Both the position numbers and the translations under genes were made by a program. From Trametopsis cervina (lineage: Eukaryota > Basidiomycota > Agaricomycetes > Polyporales > Irpicaceae), in assembly GCA_022385755.1 (NCBI GenBank), contig MU278367.1:248001-312000 (forward strand): a stretch of DNA of 64,000 bases, read 5' to 3'. The stretch's first letter is position 1. Every line of letters starts with the position of its first letter. The notes under the pieces are model-generated. The model was not told where the DNA came from. It saw only the letters and a program-made list of their open reading frames with translations, and searched no databases. Positions 56,090 through 64,000 of the stretch are shown here, piece by piece.

Positions 56090-57998
56090 TCAACTCCGCA
56101 GGTACATTTTATACACCTCGTTGTTTGTTTCTTCAACATAAGGGTAGCCCAGATTCTCCAGGAACTTCTCAAAGTCTGGGTTGTCGTTAGGGGGCACTTG
56201 AATTCCCGCAAGAACTTTGCCCAAGTCTACGCATCAGTGCATCAGTATCATTCGTGCATCAGGCTCTCACATCCGTCTTACCTGCACCGTGGTTTCGATA
56301 GTGGAACAAGGAGATATTCCACTCTGAACGAATACCTTCCAGGAATCGTCGAAGAGCACCCGGCCTCTCGGGGAATTCTGCATGAGCGTGCGTTCAGTTT
56401 ATTGGTAGCAACTAAAGGGGGCTACGGACGAACCGAAGCGGAATATCCTTTCGTTGGGAACAGCCACGCGACCACCAATCATGTATCGTGCGTGACTCTT
56501 CGCAAGTTCATCGTCGCTGATATCGAAGCCCTTCATGTCAAGCTTCTTCAGTTGCAACAGGACATCTCCAACCTCCTCGGCTCTATTTGTCGTCTCCAGC
56601 TTGAAAGACAGGAAGACCTGTGCGCGAACGGGGTCGTTATATCGATAAATGAATTCCGTCGTTGCACGGGGATGTATGACGCCGTGTAGTCCAATGAAAC
56701 TAGGGGTTTCATTCAGTCAAGCGCTATCATGAAACTTACTGAATGAATGCACCTGCCGGCCTTCTCTGGGATCTCAACACTGAGTAGTGCTTCGCGACCC
56801 TCACCGAGTTCAGCACGTTCCGCAACGAAGCGCAGGCGATCGAAGTTCATGTTGGCACCGCTGACGACCGCGACAAACCGTTTGTTGGCACCAACCAGGT
56901 CATTTTGTACAATGTACTTCTTGAGTCCAGCCAGAGCGAGGGCACCGGCAGGCTCTGTTATAGACCTGGTCTCTGTAACATATAGTAAATATCGGGCACG
57001 AGAGAGACATACTGTACTATACCTTCGAACACATCTTTGATAGCTGCACACATCTCATCCGTATCGACCTTGACAACACCATCCAGCAGCTCTTGGCAAA
57101 TCCTGAAAGGCTCCTCTCCAACAATCTTAACTGCTGTGCCGTCGCTGAACGGGCCGATTTCGGGCAGAGTCACTCGTTCACCCTTCTCCAAGCTCTTCGC
57201 CATAGCATCACCGTCGAAGGTCTCGACACCCATAACCTTGGTATGTGGATCGCCGATACGCTTCACGTATGCGCCAATACCAGCAACGAGACCTCCTCCT
57301 CCGATGGCCGCGAATAAACCATCGAGGGTCTCTGCCTCCGGTATCTTCTTCAAGATCTCCATTCCCACCGTACCCTGCCCTGCGATGACTAAAGGGTCAT
57401 CGTAGGGTGGGACGAACGTAATGCCGTGCATCTCCGCGAGGCGAGCACACTCAGCCTTGGCCGCGTCGAAGTCTTCTCCGTGTAGCACGACTTTAGCACC
57501 CATCCGCGACACGTTGCGCATCTTGATGGCAGGTGTGCCGAGAGGCATGACTATCGTGCACGGTATGTCCAGTTTCTGGCCAGACATCGCGACCCCCTGG
57601 GCATGGTTTCCTGCGGAAATGAAGCATAGATTATAATAAGAGTTCAGTAGAGACGAGACCAATACGCACGACCACTGACCGGCACTACATGTAATGACAC
57701 CTTTCCACCGATCCTCCTTTGGGATGTTGGCCATGAAATTGTAGGCACCTCTTATTTTGAAACTGAACACATCCTGAAGATCCTCCCGCTTCAGCCATAT
57801 TTCGTTGCCAAATCTCACGCTGAGCCCTTCGCATCGGATTAACGGTGTCTCCTTCACGACATCGTAAACCTTTGAATTCAGGATGAGGCGCAGGTAGTCC
57901 GGTGTGCCGTCCGGTAGAAGATGGTGTTTGGCAAGTCGTGGGTATTTGAGAGGCTTGGGAGCATCTGACGCATACTCCAGTGTGGCCGAGGTTGCCAT
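56090..57998 (-). CDS. ILV1: threonine deaminase (threonine ammonia-lyase)
   Basis: First step of isoleucine synthesis: threonine to 2-oxobutanoate, PLP-dependent, mitochondrial. The start [16 protein letters not shown] at 57998 is the first ATG. PLP lysine: [16 protein letters not shown]. Phosphate-binding loop: [17 protein letters not shown]. Others: [72 protein letters not shown] regulatory C-terminus with two ACT-like repeats follows ([16 protein letters not shown] and [15 protein letters not shown]), ending [11 protein letters not shown]. The ACT region makes it the biosynthetic, isoleucine-feedback type. A clear mitochondrial presequence is not visible at this start, so a short upstream exon is possible. 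About five introns. Confidence 0.96.
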
Positions 57999-58599
57999 GA
58001 GCTTCAGGTGATTCTCAGATTGCACCAGGTGAATGGAGACGGAAAGGCGGATGTATTGAACAAGCTAGAGAGAGAAGTGCTTATGCATGCGTAAAAGTGC
58101 ATGCATCTGCACGAAGTGACTCACCACTGCCGATACCGATCTCTGTATTTCCTGTTACCTCTACCACTGCTCAGTTTCCTAAGCAGACCACGAGCCTGCA
58201 GATCTTTTACAGCATTCATTTGTCGTGAGTCTTTAGATTTGTGATAGAATCTATCACCGCAGTACGCGTGCACTGGTAATTGGTTCGGCGCTTGTAGGTA
58301 ATCCGTGGTCGTCACGAGACAGATGCGAGCGCAGGTTCTTTCCCCAAGCAACCGTGTGACAAGTTGCTATAGAGAGCATAGAAAGCGGCATGATATTCAG
58401 AATGCATAACTAACAGGAACAGAATTGGTGCGATGTAGAATATACGAAATATCAGATAAGGAATACAGCAAGGAAACCAGCGAGGACGGCATTAGACATG
58501 AGTGGGGGAAAACGTAAGTGGGGATCTTGATAGCCAGGGAATACAACAATCGAAAGCAAAGCAGCCTGTAAAGTCCGAGACACAAACCCCTGCCCCATG
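57999..58599. other. intergenic, threonine deaminase promoter side
   Basis: About 600 bp between two minus-strand genes. Open frames (58121-58351, 58397-58603 minus) have no supportable product. Confidence 0.4.
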
Positions 58600-60819
58600 T
58601 CATGATGCAACAACGGCCGTCCGGCGTTCCCTTTCTTTCACTTTTGCCCCAGGACCAAAACGCTCCTGGAAACTAATAAGCTCCTCCATGAGCTCCTCCA
58701 TCATCTTCATAGTCGACGATCCGGCGATAGAGCCGAGAGTTTCCGCGTGTAGAAGCGCGGGGTGCCCATTTACAGGCTGAGTTCGACCATCCGCAGGCGA
58801 CTCGGTTGTACCACCGTCAAGTATGGCGGAGGAGTCGGTTCGATTTGGCCTCGGCGTTTCTTCGCCGCCTTCTTGTGCACCTCCAGACGCGGCTGCTCTC
58901 GCTTCTCGAAGCGCGCTTTCAACGGCCTCTCTCCTGCGACTTCGCTCCATCGCACTTGCCTGCTCCCTGCCAACCCACTCAACAAGCGACCGAACACGTT
59001 TGTTCATGTCCCCAACGCTCATGCGTTTGCTCGGCCATTTGACCTTCACGCCTCGCTCCGTAGTGCGATCGGCGGCATCTGATCCGTTCGGCGTCGCCCC
59101 AAACCCGCGCACTTCTAGGGGGCGTGGGATGTTGGTCGGGAGCATGGGTTCGAGATGCGAGAGGTAGTCGGGGAGGTTCCATGATGTGAAGAGCGGCTGT
59201 TGGGAGACAGCATATGCGTGGGAGTTGTGGTAAGCCCGTGAAGACGTGGCAGATGTGTTGTGTGATGTCGAACCATTCACGCCGTTTGCTTGCGAACGAC
59301 GCGAGCCATGTTCGTGAGAGGCACTGGCTGTACGACGAAGGTGAGGAGGCATGCAAAGGAAACGCCGGGAGATCAGCAGCACATACCTTTCGAGCGACTG
59401 CTCCCTTGCCGTCGTCCCGTTGGATTAGCCGCTGGGTTCAAAGTAACTGTCACGTGAGTGACGTAATACAAATACTTATCCGCGAAACTCGGCTCACCTT
59501 CGTCGCCCTCAGCCGACGCGACGTCCATGAGCTGCACCTGAGCTTTGCGCGCTCCGCCTCGCTTTGCTCTGCTAGTGGCCGCCTTCGTCGCTGGTGCTGT
59601 CGAGGGGGGAGGCAGCGGCGGCTTGGGCGTTATGGGTGACGCCTCTACCACTGCATTGACATTATTGATGTGGGTTCGATCCGATACAATAGACGCGGAT
59701 CGCGTGCGCTTGGCAGAGGTACTGGGATCAATTTAACAACAGCTTAGGGGAACAAGGGGATGCGCGACTCACGCGTCGTCTTCCGTTCGCTTGCGTTTCC
59801 TACGACTCGTATTGGCACTGACAATCTCCGGTTCGACATTCAGCTCAGCATGGCCATTGGTGTCGGGGATCTGGATGCTCAGCTCTGTAGGGGAGGTGGC
59901 GGCGACTGAGGCTCTCGCAGCTTTAGCATCAGCCTCGGCCGCGGTGGACTCTATGAGAGCCTGAATCTGCAGCTCGTATGCAGCATCCCTGCTGTTCATG
60001 GTGTTGCGTCTCTTTGGGATCTGCTTGAGTAGATATGTGGGGGAGTGGGATCTGGACGTGCGTGATGGATTGCGAACAGAGGTCGTAGAGTTCTGGCGTA
60101 TGCGTTTGGCGAACTTCCTGCAGTGAGGCATATATTGATGTAAGTCCAGAAAGAAGAGAGGGGGATGCGCACTGCAGTAGCTCTGTCCAGAGATCGGGGC
60201 GGCATTTCTCACAAAAATAGTGTTTGGGGACTAGGTCGGGTGATGCAAAGCCCATGCAGCTCCCATGCTGCCAAGCATGGCAGGTCTCGCACTCAGCCAT
60301 GAACTCTCCAGCATCCGACTCGTCAAGACCTGTAGGTAAAAAGGATGCACGATGAGGCCACGCATGAAAAGCGGGGAAACGCGACTCACCTGCTTCCTGG
60401 CAGATACATCGTGTTATACCTGCTTCTTCCTCTTCCTCTTCTTGAGGCTCTTCGTCACCCACAGACACGTCTACTTTGGCGGGATCTTCATCGAGAGGAA
60501 TGTCGATAGTGAGTGTTGTCTTGTCTTTCTCCCTCCCCTTCCGCTTGGCGCGACCGTTGGTTGTGCCGTTGACACCATTCTTGTGAATCTCTTCGAGGGT
60601 GAGGTCGACATCCTCATTCTTCGTGCGCTTGGCTCTGTTGTGGCTACCGTTGGAGGAAAGTGAATGCCGTTGCGAACTATCTTTCGATTTGGGGGCGGTC
60701 TCTGAGGTGGGTGAGCCGGCAGGGGATTTGCTCATCGAAGTGGATGGTACTGAACGTCTCCCAGAGCGTCTGGGTTCTTTAGGGGATGGTGGTGGACCCA
60801 TTGTTGCTACGTTTGCCAT
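58600..60819 (-). CDS. PHD-finger protein, Cti6-like (Rpd3L-type)
   Basis: Starts MANVATMGPPPSPKEPRRSG (ATG at 60819). After a Ser/Lys-rich nuclear head comes an acidic run (EEPQEEEEEEAG) and a PHD finger: TRCICQEA, then across an intron GLDESDAGEFMAECETCHAW, QHGSCMGF and HYFCEKCRPDLWTELLQ. The Cys4-His-Cys3 spacing is complete. C-terminal exons hold basic patches (TSRRKRKRTEDDA), then SWNLPDYLSHLEPMLPTNIP and a coiled end (MMEELMEELISFQERFG). Budding-yeast Cti6, a PHD subunit of the Rpd3L deacetylase that reads methylated H3, has a comparable finger and a W-x-PDYL-type C-terminal region. That link is my inference; the PHD call is firm. About seven introns. Confidence 0.8.
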
Positions 60820-62047
60820 CGTAGCGACACTTGGGTAAGGTATGGCGGGTGAGGGCGAGATGGGAATGGGGGAAAGGCAGGGGACGGTTAGACTGAAGCA
60901 ATTAGCAGGTTAATTCTGCGATTGATAAGTCATTTGAGGAATTTTAGTAAATATCTCGGGCGCTTCTCCTCTCGGTCTTCATCATTTGGATATCTCTCGC
61001 TCCTTGCCCTTTACCGTTACAGTACTGACACAATTCTAACAACCGGCATCTAAACAGATCGAATGAGGTTGCACACTCCTACTGCGACGAAGAAAAGACA
61101 ATTATTTCCCTTCAGGACACTTCTCAGTATGGATTAGACTGCACGCGACGCGCAGGTGAGCCTACCCAGATGGACAGATGTTTCGATGACTTCCTTGCTG
61201 ATAATAGTTCCAGAACGGGGACAACTGCATTGTGATGCTCTTTCACGTACATTACACCCAGGCCCTCGTTGATGTGAATCAATGCGCAGGGGCGTGGTGT
61301 CTTCCCGGTGAAGACGCATCTCGCACACCTTTTGGCCAGATTTCAAGAAACACGGAAAACCCGGTTTTTCTCGCTGCATAGATCTCCCCCCCACTCTTGC
61401 GTAACGACAGTGTTTATGATTTATCCCGGATAGACCCCTCCGACGCGCTGGATGAAACTCTTCAGCACATGGCCCGGACTTCCAAACTGCAATCAACAAC
61501 TGCGCCGGAAAATGTCCTTTCAGGGCCCCTGTTGTCGCCTACAAATACTCTGCATTCTCTCTTGGGGTACCTGAGGTCAATCGGAAGCGTCTGACGTGTT
61601 CAATGTGGTCTATTTCTACCTTGTTATCCCTCGCCCAGACAACGCTCGTGCTATTTCATACCCCGGGGGCCCTTCATCCTGGCACCAGAATGCCCACTTT
61701 GCTTTGACTTCACCGCAGCATATGATGTTGTTCGACTGATGCTAGGAAGACCGACTGGGTCGGATATAGGGAACCTGTCCTTTGCTCTGTAGCTTCTATG
61801 TAATCAGCACGTTCATCTTCATGCTATCTTTCGATACTGTGCCTCGTGTTCATGGTATACTTATACATATACGAAGTGCAGAGAGTGCAATACTCGATAT
61901 TCAATCCAAAGTTCAAGTAAGTTTCAAGCCGGGGTTCCCACGCTCCTGTAATCATGTAGTGGCGCGCTAGTGTTCGTCCATACCTCATCCCGTTCACCTA
62001 CCCTGTTAGGCCCGCTGCAAGACGCGACTCATAGCTCCAGGTCTCTT
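60820..62047. promoter_or_regulatory. divergent region, PHD gene and VPS8
   Basis: 1.2 kb with no supported gene, between two divergent genes. Open frames 61134-61499 (minus), 61397-61594 and 61782-61970 (plus) lack domains. It likely holds two promoters. Nothing more specific can be supported. Confidence 0.4.
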
Positions 62048-64000
62048 ATGACCACACGGCATGGCCAACAAGCATCTTCTGCAAGCATCCCGGAGTCACT
62101 AACCTTTTCTGACGACGGTGATGACCTTGTAGACGATCATGAAGGCGACTACTCTACGCGGTTTGATGAGCTCATGAGCGATGAAGAAGAGGGACAAGAC
62201 GCGACGGAGAAGCTTGGTGGAGATGAAGACGAGGACGGGGGATTCTTTTACAGCGGTGTGGACTCTCAGCCAACAGGAACCTACCGCGACCAACTCCGTG
62301 ACGTACTTGGCCCGGATGGCGAAGACGACGAGCTCGAGGAACACGAAGTCGAAACTTCACTCATCCATACGATTGAAGAGAAGGAGGTCTATGAAGCAGC
62401 TATGGACGATGAGGCAAGGGTGCGTAGTCCGCGCCTTTTGTAACAACACGCGCCTTACCCAAGCCTCGCAGCCACTTGACACGACCTCTGACCAGTCAGA
62501 GGGATCCTCCCCAATATCTCACAGTGGCCATATGGTCCCTCCGAAGGTGGTGGTATCTGGTCCACCGACCTCAGAGCCGAAAATGTTGAGACCTTTTCTG
62601 CATCCTACAGTGTCGAGACTACGATCCATCACGCCGCAGGCTTCCAGGTCTCCTTCCGTTGGTAGCGTAGGGACTGTGAACAGCCACCTGGAACTATCTA
62701 CCCCAACCTCACATTTCTCTGCTTTGTCACCTGCATCTTCCCAATCCGACCTCCCCCACGCCCGCACTCAACAAGCAAACCAAAATACACCGGAGGAACG
62801 CGAAGTATTCCGTTGGTCGCAGCTGCGCAGCATTAGTGATCTGATCTACGGCAAGCAAGCTCAGAAGGCGGCAGCAGTCCTTGGCACGCCAATAACTGGT
62901 TCGCCTACTGTTCTTGCTGCGAACGGCTTGATTTGCATCGGGACAGACCAAGGGCTGATATTAGTATTTGACTTCAAGCAAAACCTGAAGTGTGTTTGTG
63001 CTCCACCGGGTAGGTACTGCGGCTACGACGGACGATATATGTGTATTCACGTCACTACTCGTAGACCGTTCTGTCGGCGCGGTCACCGCCCTTGCACTAT
63101 CCTATGACCATACCTTCGTTGCCTCAGGTCACTCGTCAGGGCATATCCAATTATTTGACGTCGAGAATCCGAAGACTCCGGCTCGTTTTGTCCCACCTAC
63201 GACACTTGCAGAGGTAGCGTCCGGCAGGGAGGAGGGCCACCTGGTCGGATCCAGAATTGTCAGCGTGGGCTTCATCGCTGGTCGCCACACTGCGCTTGTA
63301 TCAGCGGACGATTCTGGCCTTGCCTTCTATCACAGTTTGGGCAAGGTTCTGTTCGTTGACGCTACGGACACGCTTCGTATACTTGGTAAATACCCGGACG
63401 AGGACCCGCGAGAACCATCGGACGAGTCACCTATGCCAGGTCTTGCTGCAATCCATCCATTCCGACGTCGGAAGATGCGTAAGGCACATACGATCCTGTC
63501 CATGGCTCCCCTTCCTCTTGGACCATCACCGCATTCCACTGATGCCTACCAGTTGATTGCACTGCTCACACCAGCAAAGCTGGTTATGGTTGGACTGAAG
63601 CCTAGTCCTAAGACATGGTATAGGGCTCATCGCGAGGCTGACGATCAACATGGGCCCAAGTCTCGATTCAAAGGCGTTCTTGCTTGGTTCCCGAGCATTC
63701 CGTCCGGAACCACGGTCCAGCCGGCTCAACCGCCAAATGGCAAAGCCAGAACATCTCAACCAGAAGGGATGCTCCCCATGCTTGTCTATGGCTGGGGCGA
63801 CGCTCTTCATCTCTTACGTGTGTCTGAGTCCAAGACTACGCAAGAAGTCAAGAATCCGAAGACGGGCAAGGTTAATCGCGTAGAAGTCGGACGCATTGTC
63901 ATCCAAGAAGCAGGAAAGTGGACTGTAGGCGGTGACGTCCTCGCGCTTCAGTGGTTGAACGTCAATGTGGGTTCGTTCGACTTGCTTTCTGTTCTCGTTT
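62048..64000 (+). CDS. VPS8: VPS8, CORVET subunit (5' part, cut by window end)
   Basis: Endosomal tethering complex subunit that binds the Rab5-like GTPase Vps21 to fuse early endosomes. The first ATG is at 62048 (MTTRHGQQASSASIPESLTF); the longer frame from 61970 begins with GTG. An acidic Ser-rich head precedes the N-terminal WD40 propeller: SQLRSISDLIYGKQAQKAAA, PTVLAANGLICIGTDQGLIL, then after an intron RSVGAVTALALSYDHTFVAS and GHSSGHIQLFDVENPK, and GHLVGSRIVSVGFIAGRHTA. The order and spacing agree with fungal and animal VPS8 (KQAQK..GTPTVIAV..IGTSHGLVLVFD-type signature). At least two introns are read (62420-62471, 63009-63065 approximately). The C-terminal part, including the RING finger, lies beyond the window. 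Confidence 0.88.

Noticed and set aside
56039..56689. 216-residue plus-strand open frame
   Set aside because: Antisense to the ACT-region exons of threonine deaminase, which are clearly coding on the minus strand.
51714..57998. Functional cluster of topoisomerase I, complex I subunit and threonine deaminase
   Set aside because: Genes are adjacent but unrelated in pathway, on different strands, and each has its own flanking region; chance adjacency is the simpler reading.
61134..61499. 121-residue minus-strand open frame upstream of VPS8
   Set aside because: No recognisable motif and no continuing exons; treated as chance.

Overview
The window is nuclear DNA of a filamentous basidiomycete, most likely a wood-decay Agaricomycete. 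Genes are densely packed on both strands and broken by many introns of about 40-70 bp with GT/GC...AG ends. Several families point to Agaricomycetes: repeated BTB/POZ proteins, a glyoxal oxidase (copper-radical oxidase) typical of white-rot fungi, and serine/proline-rich regulators. Exon joins were made by reading frames and splice motifs by eye, so internal boundaries are models. Terminal starts and stops are read directly.

Layout. 0.2-8.1 kb: a BTB protein (+), acetoacetyl-CoA synthetase (-) and the ER-fusion GTPase SEY1 (+). 8.7-11.4 kb: a long low-complexity protein ending in an Hsp20/alpha-crystallin-like domain (+), followed by about 1.7 kb of pyrimidine-rich DNA without a credible gene and a tRNA-Val. 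13.3-22.8 kb: a run of plus-strand housekeeping genes: HIT hydrolase, SF3b subunit 3 (RSE1) and DNA topoisomerase III with an unusually rich zinc-finger tail. 23.1-25.4 kb: glyoxal oxidase (-). 26.1 kb: intron-containing tRNA-Phe. 26.7-29.3 kb: forkhead transcription factor (+). 29.3-32.4 kb: a gene-poor island with diverged direct repeats, duplicated intron-like cassettes, a possible LTR remnant and a second, identical tRNA-Val. 32.5-39.2 kb: OsmC-like protein, a small membrane protein, TAF12, an atypical kinase and a GNAT acetyltransferase. 39.5-42.5 kb: two tandem BTB paralogs, a 54-bp mariner/pogo-like miniature element and an intron-containing tRNA-Arg. 42.7-64 kb: PalC/Rim23-like BRO1 protein, an unknown S/P-rich protein, CHZ1, CDP-DAG synthase, topoisomerase I, complex I subunit B12, threonine deaminase, a PHD-finger (Cti6-like) protein and the 5' part of VPS8.

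There is no single cluster. The window is a mosaic of conserved information-processing genes (RSE1, TOP3, TOP1, TAF12, CHZ1, forkhead, PHD), membrane and lipid genes (SEY1, CDS1, VPS8, PalC, AACS) and metabolism (ILV1, complex I). The less ordinary features are a final intron shared by the three BTB genes, whose donor is GC in one copy; a 24-nt microexon that carries the catalytic tyrosine of topoisomerase I; a kinase lacking the usual beta3 lysine; the minimal TA-flanked inverted repeat; and the repeat island at 29-32 kb. I did not find a convincing new multi-gene system.
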